DNA from: Rotaria socialis
Taxonomy: Eukaryota; Rotifera; Eurotatoria; Philodinida; Philodinidae
Direction of reading: 5' to 3'
Length of the DNA: 64,000 nucleotides
Assembly: GCA_905331475.1 (NCBI GenBank)
Contig: CAJNYU010001910.1
Coordinates: forward strand, 183,149-247,148
The position numbers and the translations under genes were made by a program. Shown here piece by piece: positions 51,287 to 62,160 of the stretch; position 1 is the first letter of the stretch; each line of letters starts with the position of its first letter. The notes below the pieces were generated by a model that was not told the origin of the DNA, made no database searches, and worked only from the letters and a program-made list of their open reading frames with translations.

Positions 51287-53006
51287 ATGGCTACTGATTT
51301 ACCTCGTGTAAGTGTTCAAGATGTTTTGAATTGTTCTTTTTCAGTTTGGTATCCAATATTTGCAAAGTATTCCATTAAAAGGTAGCGCATAAAAGTTTTC
51401 TCATACGAATAAATAAAGAATGATATCAATTCAGTGTGATTCTTAATTTGACTGATGATGTTTTGGAATATCTGCGATCCGATGAATTCTATCTACCGAT
51501 GAGGTTTGCTTTTCTATTTCTTTCATTGTTTGTTTTTTAACTGGAATACTTTTAGTGCCAATGAAGCAATGGATAATATGCGTCAAATTAATGCTGAAAC
51601 ATCTGACGAGGACGATCCCGTAAGAATTCCTTTTGAATAAAATAGTTCTATTCATTTGTTTTGTTAGTGGCCCGATGAAGACACATGCGATGATACAACA
51701 AAAAAAGTTTGATACTGAATTTTAATAAACACTCTATCAATGAAAGTATTTTAAGATTTCGTTTCCTGAATTAGAACAAAATATAAAAAATGTACTAGAT
51801 GAATATAATGCTGTATTTCCAAAATTGAATTGGAGTAGTGCGAAAGTAACGAAGAAATTTATTATTAATGATCATAGTATTATGGTTTTTATTTTACAAC
51901 GTAGGATGCTCGATGGATGATAAGCGATAGTCGATTAAAATGTATGAATTTAGCTGATATATTCTTACTTTTGAAAAGCTCAGATTTTATCGCACATGAT
52001 CTTTGTGAACCGTAAGCAACGCATTCGTCTTATAGATTTAAATTTTCCTTTTATTTTATGATATAGATTTAAATTTTGTTATGATGCTACCGATGATTAT
52101 TTACCAATAATTCAGTATGTACTTGTATTAAGAGAATGGTCAGCTCTACAACCATCAAAAGAATTTCGATGTTTTGTAAAAAATAATCAAATTGTTGGTA
52201 TGTTTTATTTTTCAATAATAACCTATATAAAAAAAACATTTGTCGAGATAATTATTTTTATTATATTATAGCTATTAGTCAACGTGATAGTGAAAATTAT
52301 TATGAATTTATTGGAGCAACAGCTGATCAAATCGTTAGTAATATAGTTGCATTTTTTCATAACAATATTCAAAATAAATTTCCATCGACTGATTTTGTTA
52401 TTGATATTTATCGTAAGGATTCTGTAAGAACTTTTTTACTGCTTTTATCAATGATTTCATGAATCCAATTTTTATTTAGAATAAATTATATATCATTGAT
52501 TTTAATCCATGGGGTCCAATGACCGATAGTTTACTGTTTGATTGGCCTGATTTAGTTAATTTATCATTACAAGTAACTATGCTTATTTATTGATGTTGAA
52601 TTTTTAGCATTCATTTTCATGTAGAACAACAATGATGAGCCAGAATTTCGTTATGTTAATTCACAACATGGCATTAAACCAAATAGTTATACACAATATG
52701 CAATGCCAAAAGACATTGCTGATATATCTCGAGAACGTGATATTAATAAATTAGTGGATGTCCTATCGGTAAGTTAATAAACACGAGTAAAGAATTCATT
52801 ATTTGATTTTGTTGTCTAGAGTCAAATACAAGTGCAAAATAAAAATGCGGATAGTGACAATGACGTAAACACTTGATTATTTTGTGTTTTTTTTTCTGTT
52901 ACGTTTATTTTGTTCAATGTTGTTATTTTATTTTAAATAGAGAAATTTAGCAGGGAAAAAGAAAAGAATATTGAGTGGAACAAATGTTTGTTCTTGGTTA
53001 TATTGA
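51287..53006 (+). CDS. CDC123: CDC123 / D123 translation initiation factor eIF2 assembly protein
   Basis: ATP-grasp-fold chaperone that assembles the eIF2 alpha-beta-gamma trimer. Exons: 51287-51381, 51435-51503, 51556-51619, 51668-51706, 51756-51845, 51905-52011, 52067-52197, 52272-52423, 52480-52572, 52625-52768, 52820-52864, 52941-53006; 364 residues. If the last intron is not spliced, the frame stops at 52876 with a three-residue tail (VNT) instead of a basic one. Family blocks: CSFSVWYPIFAKYSIKSVIL at the N-terminus, acidic SDEDDPWPDED, WMISDSRLKC, EFRCFVKNNQIVAISQRD and DIYRKDSNKLYIIDFNPWGP, which holds metal/ATP ligands. GTAAGT at 51308 and TTTTTCAG at 51344 inside exon 1 look like splice sites, but the segment between is conserved coding. 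The exon 7 acceptor lies in a 16-bp direct repeat. Confidence 0.93.
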
Positions 53007-53374
53007 TGCATAGTGTCGAGTAGTGAGTTCAATTCTTTATCTTTGTTTATCAATACAAGACTAAATATATATATTCAAGAGTAGAACTTTGACGTGTATG
53101 ATAAACACTTAAGCTTTACATCGCAAGTTGATAGAAGGAACGAGAGAATCCACAGTTGTAAGAAATATTTTATTGTGATGCGAATATATAGTTTAAAGTG
53201 ATTAATTATACTGTCATCGTTTGGACAATTATAATCAAGGATTGAATGCACTATCAATTCATTTATGATTATTCGCATTGAGGATTTAAACAAAAATCAA
53301 TTAAATTATTAATAAAAAATTATTCTAATAAACTAGTACAAGAAACAAGTATTGAAAAATTATTTCGTTTAGAT
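53007..53374. other. Short spacer CDC123 to methyltransferase
   Basis: About 370 AT-rich bases with a CDC123 AATAAA at 53311-53316 and an acceptor-like TCGTTTAG ending two bases before the next ATG. No gene. Confidence 0.5.
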
Positions 53375-54564
53375 ATGTCAAAAAGATTTTATGAAACCAC
53401 CGCACACAGTGATTTTTATGCACAATGCCGACCAACATATCCACCTGATGTGATGGAGAAAATTCTAGATTATTTGTTTCTCAAAGTAGAATATTCTTAC
53501 ACTAATAAAACATGAATTTTCATATTTATTTAAATATATATGTCTACACTAACTAGTACTCTCGTAAAGATGACGATTTAGTAATCGATATTGGCTGTGG
53601 AACGGGTCAAAGTACAATTTTACTTGCTCCACATTTTCAACGAATAATCGGTTTTTAGAATTTCAATTACATTCTAATTATTATTTTTTTTTCCTAGGCT
53701 ATGATATCAGTGAATATCAAGTCAAAAAAGCTAATGAAACTAATACACATTCAAATATTAACTATAAGTATTTTCATTCTTTTAGAAATATTCGAGAATT
53801 ATTTTCAAAAACAAAATCCTATTTTAATTTCGTAGAGTGATTGTTGGTAGTGATATTCCACACGAAGATTCATCAGTGGCCTTAGTTATATCAGCTCAAG
53901 CTGCTCATTGGTTTGATCTACCTTATTTTTATAAGGAAGTTAAACGAACTCTTACAATTAAGGGTGTACTTGCTTTATTTGGATATGCGTTTGTTCAAGT
54001 GCATGGTCAACAATCAGAAAAACTTAATGAAATTATAACGAATGTAAGTCAGTCTTAAAAATAGTAGGATTCTCAACAACAAAAAAGAAGCAATATTTCA
54101 TCATTGTTGATTAGTTTTATAAAAAAACGCTTCGTGGATATGTTCAAAAGGAAAGTGAAGAAGTTTATTTTGGTCGTTATCGAGATGAAAAATTTCGTGA
54201 TCCGCTTTCATCAACTGATTTTATTCGGTAAGATGAATTGGAATAAATAAAATTGTTATCTTGTCTCAATTATAATAGAGACGAAAATCTCGTCATCGAA
54301 TGTAGATGGTCAATTCAACGGTTATTAGGCTATATTGCATCATGGTCTGGGTCTCAACATTTTCTCAGACAACATCCAACAAGTACAGTTTTCCATGATC
54401 TAAATTTGGAGTAAGAAAATCAATCAAAAAAAACAATACAATAAAATATATAGGAGTTTTGCTTTGTTTTTAGAATATTTAAATGCCTGGATATATTCGA
54501 TGATGAATATGAACTTGATCTTTCATTTGATATATTTATTTTAATGAATCGAAAAACTGAATAA
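53375..54564 (+). CDS. Class I SAM-dependent methyltransferase (methyltransferase 11 type)
   Basis: Transfers a methyl group from S-adenosylmethionine; the substrate is unknown. Exons: 53375-53485, 53557-53650, 53698-53767, 53836-54043, 54115-54227, 54279-54410, 54474-54564; 272 residues. The N-terminus (FYETTAHSDFYAQCRPTYP) and the order of motifs match the small family annotated as putative methyltransferase DDB_G0268948-like or trans-aconitate-methyltransferase-like. SAM motif I is VIDIGCGTGQST; the acidic residue after beta-2 is in GYDISEYQV; motif IV region is ISAQAAHWFDLP. The stop codon overlaps AATAAA (54560-54565). Only 38 bases separate it from TRMT13, an operon-like arrangement. 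Confidence 0.85.
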
Positions 54565-54591
54565 AATAACAATAGCAATAATAATTTTCAT

Positions 54592-54602
54592 TATTTTAGA
54601 TA
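54592..54602 (+). promoter_or_regulatory. Acceptor-like site between methyltransferase and TRMT13
   Basis: The 38-base spacer ends in TTTTCATTATTTTAG then ATAATG, so a good 3' splice site (AG 54598-54599) sits three bases before the TRMT13 ATG. The spacer is too short for a usual promoter. A trans-splice site for the downstream cistron is the simplest reading, or a 5' UTR intron starting further upstream. Confidence 0.5.
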
Positions 54603-56460
54603 ATGACGGACGAATTAGTTCCTAATCGGTGTCGATACATATGCCCACGAAAACAACGGCAATGTAAAATGTCACCGTCTACTTCACTGTCTTTGTATTG
54701 TATGGAACATTTACTATTCGATCCGGATTTGGATGAGGTAAAATACTTTATCCATTAGTATTTCGCATTTGACTTATATCTAGTTGTCAAATGTGGCAAT
54801 CTCAGATGAAAAGCTAATAGAAAATCACAGTGACACAATACTTTTAATGTTCATGAGTCGCATACCATTAAGTAGTTTTTCTAGTTGTCCACGACAATAG
54901 CTCGATTGCCAAGTTTATAGACTATAAAGAGTAAGAAACGCATCATTCATGAAGAAATCGTTATCGAATAGAAATATAGATTCAGTTAGCTGTCTTGATA
55001 TATGACTAAAATGATCGCTTTAATATTATTATATGTTCCTTGTCTATTATGGCAAGGCCAACAGGACACAGTGAATTAAACATTTATTTCGAGAATATCA
55101 AACACGACACCTTTTTTTTTTAGAAACTGCACAAATTTAAGTAAAATATCAACTGATTTTTATTTCGAAGATTTCATTAAAGTTATATAAAACAATCAAA
55201 AAAACAGAGTATGAATAGCTCTGAAGAAAAGTCTATTTTAATTATTTTAGGCTACTAAAGAATCTTTACGTATTCCTTGTCCATTAAATCCTCAACATTC
55301 AATTTCACCACATGATCTTCAACGACATATACGCAAATGTAATCAACGTCCTCGCATTCTTGGTCCATTTCATCGACCTAATTGTAATTCTGGACTTGAA
55401 TGTGATAATCATGACGATTATTCAACAATCTTACAAGACATAACTGATGAAGAACTTCAAGCATTTATAATTCGTATGGAAGCAATTCATGATAACTTTG
55501 TTAAAGAACCTGTAGGCAATGCTCAAACAAATTTCGATTGTTATTTACCACATGTGAATGTCGATGAACTTGGAAATCGTTCACGTAAACATTTACAACA
55601 AATTGGATCAATCATAGCTAGTTTAGTTCAATTAAACCTTCTTCAAGCTAATACATGTTTTGTTGAAATGGGCGCTGGACGAGGCCAATTATCTCATGAA
55701 CTTCATGCTTGTGTTAAACAAGAATCCACTGTTCAATTTGTACTTATTGAACGTGATCATCAACGTTATCGTTTTGATGCACACCATCGTCGTGACCATC
55801 AAGGTCCATCATTTGAACGTTATCGACTTGATATTCGTGATCTTTATTTAGCTGAATTACCTTCGATAAAGAATAGTCAATCTGAAAAACACACTGTTAT
55901 TATTAGTAAACATTTGTGTGGAGGCGCAACGGATCTCGCTTTACGTTGTGCTGTTGATGCACAACGCAATAGTCAAAGTATTCAAGCAATTATTATTGCT
56001 TTATGTTGTCATCATCGTTTATTATGGAAGGATTATGCTGGCAAAGAATTTTTTCGTCGACTAAATTTAACACCTAAAGATTTCTCATTGATACGAACAT
56101 TGACATCATGGGGTACATGTGAGAATCGTCATAGAATGACACAAGATGGAAAACGATCAACAATGGGTAAATCAAAATGAAATTTCTTCTGATAATTATT
56201 TTTTGTTTTTCTTTCGTTAAGATGGTATTTCTTTGCAGTCGTCTACTTCAACATCTACCGATCGATCAACATATTCCAAACAGCGTTTATTTTCTGTTGA
56301 AGAACAAGAAAATATTGGTTTGAAAGCAAAACGAATTTTAGATTGGGGTCGAATTGAATACTTGGATGAAAATGGATTTAGCGCTCATCTTAAAGTATAT
56401 GTATCGAAAAGTATTACACTTGAAAACATTGCGTTAATTGCTACGTCATTGACAAATTAA
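54603..56460 (+). CDS. TRMT13: tRNA 2'-O-methyltransferase TRM13
   Basis: Methylates the ribose at tRNA position 4 using SAM. Exons: 54603-54737, 55251-56166, 56222-56460; 429 residues. The N-terminal CCCH-type finger (RCRYICPRKQRQCKMSP, then YCMEH) is followed by a CHHC finger of the U11-48K/TRM13 type (IPCPLNPQHSISPHDLQRHI with RKC after). The catalytic domain shows motif I VEMGAGRGQLSHEL and the TRM13 hallmark blocks ISKHLCGGATDLALRC and ALCCHHRLLWKDYAGKEFF. The C-terminus (GLKAKRILDWGRIEYLDENG) also matches. The acceptor ending at 56221 (TTAAG) keeps frame; the better-looking TTTGCAG ending at 56238 does not. Intron 1 is 513 bases. Poly(A) signal at 56573-56578. Likely co-transcribed with the preceding methyltransferase. 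Confidence 0.93.
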
Positions 56461-59400
56461 AGTTATTTTAGTTCATTTTTTGTTTTCACGAAAAGGACAG
56501 TATTCAAGGATTGGAGAATATCAATTCTTTCTCAATTACTCGACAGTTTCTTGAATGCTAAAATGATAAAACAATAAAATATCGACGATATTTTTCATTC
56601 TTAGACTTGTTTTTGTTAAGAAAATTGTGAACATGAATGTTTGGGGGTACGGTGGGGATTTCAGATCAATGTGAATTCTGTTGGTACCAGCAGAATGTGC
56701 GATATATACATATGTTGCGATTTGTCAATGATTTGTGAAGAAATCTATTTGATTAAGTGAAATTTTCGATCTATATTAGTTTGATGAAATATTGATATAG
56801 CTTGTACTTTTAGATTTGGTTTAATAAATATTTTATTCTTCTTTTTGCCAGATGATTGTCTTCAGAATTCACTCAGAATACATGTGATCGAATGTCCGGC
56901 TATTTTAAACTTTATTCCCTTGTGACACTAAAAGATCATCTTTGTCGAAAATTTATTTGAGTTCATATAGAAATTGAATGTTTAATGACTATACAAATAA
57001 TATTCAAATGGTATGAGCTAGCTGTGTACATATTACGGAAGTTCGAGATACTAAATTGAAACGACGTAGATTAGAGGTGAATGCTCGTTGATAATACATG
57101 TCTTCGAAGTGTCTGAACTGAAAATTAAAAATAATAGTTCATGTTCAGTTTGAAGTTATTTATGAAAATATTAACGAATACAATCTTTGAAATCTAGGAA
57201 TTTATCTATAGGCGCTGCATCATTTTTGTTACTTATCATTATATTCTCCTTAAATTTGATCGCTTGGTACATGATCTCCATCCATCACAGATTCACCAAA
57301 TTGTGACACAACTGAAAGATTCTTTTCTAGAAAAAATTTGTATCTTCACAGTAAATCGTATCCTCTAATGTCCATCTGATTTAGTGTTAGTTGTTTGCTC
57401 GTACTACTCTGTTTTAATGTTAATCAAAGCACTTTTGAGTTTTTATCCCGTATGAAACTGGAAAGACGATCGCCTTAGTCTATCTCATCTTAGAATTTGA
57501 ATAAATTTACAATAATTATTAACAGATGATTGTCAATCAAAATTTAGTCGAAAATATCTCTATATGAAATATATGTAAATAATGTTGTGGTCAATATTAA
57601 TTTCCTTCATAAATAATTTTAAAGTATATTACACATTCAATATCAAGAAAGTTTTAGTGATGCACATCATTGATATAAATCGAGTATTATATGATGTACA
57701 TACGAAAGCACTGCTTATTGATTGTACATACCACACATACCGTGACAAATGAGTACACTAAGATACGAAATGAAAGCTCGATGAACATTATTCAAGTGAT
57801 TATTTTGAACATAATAATAAAGTATATATTTGTGGGTAGAACTAATATTATGCGAATAAAATACAAAAAGACAGTTAATTTATTCATGTAAATTCATATA
57901 ACTGCTAATATTGTTAACAATACTTGTTATTGATAATAAACATAGTTCTAGGAACCAACAATAATGCAATAATCAGACACAAGTGTCTATTAGCTTTAAC
58001 AAAAGATTAATGAAATCGTTAAATATTTGATCTTTTAATTTTCTCTTAGTCTTGTTTTCTGATTTACACTAGAGCCCATTATATCCAAGAATTCATGAAC
58101 TCGGACCCGATCGGTCAGGATTTTTGTAACCAGATAGCAAAATCTTCTAGTTTGCATCTATAAACGTAAGATTTTCTGCATAAACAAACTAAAATTTAAA
58201 AAATGATTAAATTATTATTCTATGGATCAAATTTTTCTGTCAATCAATATCTGATCAGTAAAAATTTTAGATAGGGACCTGAAATAAGTTCTAATCAACA
58301 CCTAATTTGCCGAGTCAGATCCGATGAGGTCTATTCAGCATTCACATTGAAGGTGACAACCTTGGTCAGGCTCTCTAGAGTTTAACATCCATTGTGATCT
58401 CCACTGTGAAATCATAGAAAGGTACTTGCATAGAAACATATTTATCAATCGGTATATCTTTGAAAAATCTCTATATGTCAGTTGGTCACTCAGGTACCTA
58501 CCTATCTGCCTGTCTACATATCGAAATTTACTGAGATGTTATATTTCCCACGATTTTCACTTGAATATTTATAAGAGCTATAAAAAAAACACGAGTCCAA
58601 TCATGTTTTGCAGTACCTTGGTAAATATTACAAAGAATATAATTTAGTTGTATATCAATCAACTTATTTGACTGTTTTTTTTATTATTCTCAGTCATGAG
58701 GAAAAAAAGCATGCATGCATTTTTTTAACCAATCAAATATTGTGCTCATAAAAGTTGGTCGACAACTGGTATAGTCACAATATGTTCTTTTCACATATGA
58801 GGTAACTACTGTGCTGTCGTTAAAATATATATCATCTAATGTGTTTAGATGAGGCTCATTAAAAACGGAAGCTTTTCTGTTGCGTTTTTATAGGTACATA
58901 TTTTTTGCTTCTCATCTACACTATACGATGCGCATCTCCCCCAAGGAACGATTTATATGTCACACTTTATACACATTCAACGAATTATTTATTCTTTTTG
59001 TATGTATCAATATACAAAAGGTTCACCTTGTTTTATGGCCACCATACACACACACACACGAACTTCGAGTAATTAGAAATCATCACGAAAACAACCATCG
59101 TTAATATACAAGCGAGATCTATACAATTAACTAAAATAAAAACATATGGATATATTTGTTTCTCATATAACACTCTCTTGGAAACGAATTTATCATCATG
59201 AAGATGTTCTAATACGTTTTCAACTGAGTAACTTTTGTCTTTTATCTCTGACACGTATTACATTCCAATAGATAGAGAAATAAAACGACTACACAGCATC
59301 GAATCATTGACTGTTCATATGTTCCATCAGAAAAAGAAAATATATAAATTGTCAATAATGGACAAGCACTTCCCTGTGGAAAAAAATGCATAAATAGACG

Positions 59401-61068
59401 GCTATCATTCTGATTGATCAAACGGACATGATTCGAAAAGTTTAATAGGGCCATTGAACGGCAACAGCAGTTGAAAAGTGTCGAATCTTCTGCATTTGAC
59501 CGACAACGAGTACACGTTGTAGGGACCAGTTGATTGTGCACATGTGTGAGAAAAACTATAAAAAAAAACATAAAGCTTAAGAGAATAACAGCAACGAATA
59601 AGAAACAGCTGAAATATTCATAAAAATCCTTTCTATAAATCAAATAAATATTGACAAACAATTGTATTGTATTTTTAACAATTAATTTCACTTTGCAAAT
59701 GCTCTATTTAAATACGAATGTGTTAATCAAGCTCAATAGCAACCATCTACTATTGTTTAGTAATATGATATTTTTTTTATGGAGGCCATTTTACTCTGTA
59801 TATTTTTTCTCTCAATGTTTTTTTTCTTTTATTGTACATACACATAACATAAACTATATCTACATAGATCGGTTAACGATGAGAGACATCGTAACATACA
59901 AGATTTTTGACTTCATTCAGGTAATATTCATAGAAAAGTTTGAATGTAAGATAGTTAAACAAATACGTATATGTTAATGCAACAATACGTCTCACTCTAT
60001 ATCTCATTTGCAATTATCAATCAAAAACGATTTCATCCAAACATAGGAAACATCTCGTATTATTTGCATATATATTTATACATCAAACATTATGAAAGTA
60101 TTTTATCTTTGACAATTACGTATTCATCTCTTTACGAACGGAACTATATCGATTTTAATGGCACTCGTACACTTCGTTGATCAAAATAAGTTCTACGAGT
60201 AAGAAAGACACAACAGCAAAAAAATATACGAAACGTCAATGACAACATGATCAAATAAAAACAATTGTCGTTTTCATTGGATATCATCAAATTCTCATTA
60301 GATCGAAGACTTTATTAATGATCAAGTGATATTTTGTCAGTGTTTGTGATTCAATCAAACAAATTTAAGTGTCAAACTGTAACAACTTAAAAGTCATCGT
60401 CATCTTTATTTGTGAGACAATCTTTTGTACAAAATATTTGATCTTTACATATCAATGTGCGAAAAAAAAATTGTGCATTCTTGTCGTTATTCATGCGAAA
60501 AGCCAAGTGACCGACAATTAGATCAACTAACTTAATCATCGTCATCTAATGTCAAAGAATACTTCAAAAATGTCAATATCGAAAGTAAAAGTAAGTTTTT
60601 TGCAATCGATACTCTATTTTACTTTTTCAGCGTCAAAAGTATTTGTTTATCGGCACGTCCTCCGTCAGATGATAGGATAGGATCGTGCACATGTTCTCTA
60701 TCTATTCGTGGACTCTCAATGAATAATGATAAGAGGAATAATCGTTCTTCGGGGGAAAAAGAAACGACTCAGTCGAGAAAAAGCCCACCAAACAAAAGAA
60801 AGATATTGATTGGCTGAACTGCGAAATTTCTTTTCTTGAATCGTGAATGGTTGGAAAATATTCACCATGCTGCTACTGGAGAGAAATCGACAAGAAATAT
60901 TCTTCTCTTCGACAGGCATCAAGAATCATTTCAATTGTTATGTCCATCGTCTTTATTAATATAGCCATTTAAAGTTATTTTTATAGATTCAAACGTGTGT
61001 GTATTTGTGTGTGAATTTTTTTATGGGCTATATTATTACTTAATTCGCATTATTACAGAAAAAAAACA
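56461..61068. other. Large intergenic region upstream of the Hox gene
   Basis: About 4.6 kb with no supported gene. Open frames are short or AT-driven. Features seen: TRMT13 poly(A) signal (56573-56578), a small G-rich patch (56641-56660), a CA run (59046-59059), and an acceptor-like ATTACAG ending at 61058, ten bases before the Hox ATG. The size fits a cis-regulatory domain of a developmental gene (inference). No conserved microRNA such as mir-10 was recognised. Confidence 0.5.
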
Positions 61069-62160
61069 ATGAATAATTATTTCAATTTATCATCAGCATT
61101 TAATAACAATAATAATAATCAACCCATGTATGATACAGATTATAATCGTGGAAATTTTCGTTTAATAGCAAAAGATTCAACACGTATGAATCCTTATTCG
61201 AATTTGAATATGATGCAAACAGAAACACCTCATCATCAACAATTTCATCTTGAACCATATTCAACAACTAATGATTATCTTTTATCAACTTCGAGTGTTA
61301 CACCCCCATGGAAGCAAACCGAGCCCATGTCATCATCCGTTAACAATATGATATCATCATCATCATTTCCTATGTCAGTTACAAATCCAATGCTTTATTA
61401 TGCACATTCATGGATGAGACCAGGTATGAACTATAAGTTAATCAAGAGAAAAGTAAAAGAAATGATTTATTGACAACTTGTGTGAAATTTGACATAAATG
61501 TAACACATAGAAATGATTAACATCTGTACCATAATGTTGTTTGTTTACGATTATTGCACTAAATCATTGGTTTTACTTTTTACTTGTTTCTATAGAACTC
61601 AACTTTGAACATAAGCGTACTCGTCAAACTTACACGCGTCATCAAACACTTGAATTAGAAAAAGAATTTCATTATACAAAGTAAGAAAACAAGAATTATC
61701 TTTGTTTCTCCTCAATTTTATATTTATTGATCAAATAATAGATACATACCACGTCGACGAAGACTTGAAATAGCTTATGATCTTGGATTAACCGAACGAC
61801 AGATTAAAGTAAAACAATGAAGTTTTTATTTTTTCTAGATTTCATATTAATCAATTCATTTTATTCTTTTTTTTTTTCTAGATTTGGTTTCAAAATCGGT
61901 AAGAAATAAATAAAAAATGATGTTGTATCCATCTTCTCATTATTGTTCTTTCTATTACGATTAGTCGAATGAAATGGAAAAAAGAAAATAATTTTAAATC
62001 ACTTAATGATCCTCAAGTTAAACTTGAAGCGAATGCAACAAGTCATACTGCTAATCAGCATTCATATCCCATGTCAACAAATGATACATCGTGGTCATCG
62101 ATTTCAAATGCGAAAAAAGAAAATAATCATTCATTCAATAGCAATGAAAATAATCAATAA
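61069..62160 (+). CDS. Hox-class homeobox transcription factor, medial type (possible MedPost)
   Basis: Sequence-specific regulator of axial identity. Exons: 61069-61423, 61596-61680, 61742-61808, 61883-61899, 61965-62160; phases agree, 239 residues. The N-terminus starts MNNYFNLSSAF and is Asn/Ser/Met-rich. A degenerate hexapeptide (AHSWMRP, Trp 115) precedes the homeodomain (about residues 124-183) by eight residues. The domain reads HKRTRQTYTRHQTLELEKEF, then HYTKYIPRRRRLEIAYDLGL and [20 protein letters not shown], with Gln 50. LELEKEF, RRRR and [16 protein letters not shown] place it in the Hox central group. YIP and AYDLG are unusual and leave the paralogue open: Antp/Lox5-like or the gnathiferan MedPost. 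Introns cut homeodomain codon 24, the 46/47 boundary and codon 52, leaving a 17-nt exon. Poly(A) signal at 62316-62321. Confidence 0.88.
61883..61899 (+). other. 17-nt homeobox microexon
   Basis: ATTTGGTTTCAAAATCG flanked by TTTTCTAG and GTAAGAAA. It encodes I-W-F-Q-N and two bases of the next Arg, homeodomain positions 47-52, the heart of the recognition helix. Skipping it would shift the frame and remove the helix. Confidence 0.88.

Noticed and set aside
51308..51344. GTAAGT...TTTTTCAG inside CDC123 exon 1 as a 37-nt intron
   Set aside because: Too short, not a multiple of three, and it encodes the conserved QDVLNCSFS block of the family.
59242..59691. 149-codon minus-strand frame with a hydrophobic segment and Cys-rich middle
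   Set aside because: No recognisable family, no convincing start or splice context, and composition close to the spacer. Kept out of the gene list.
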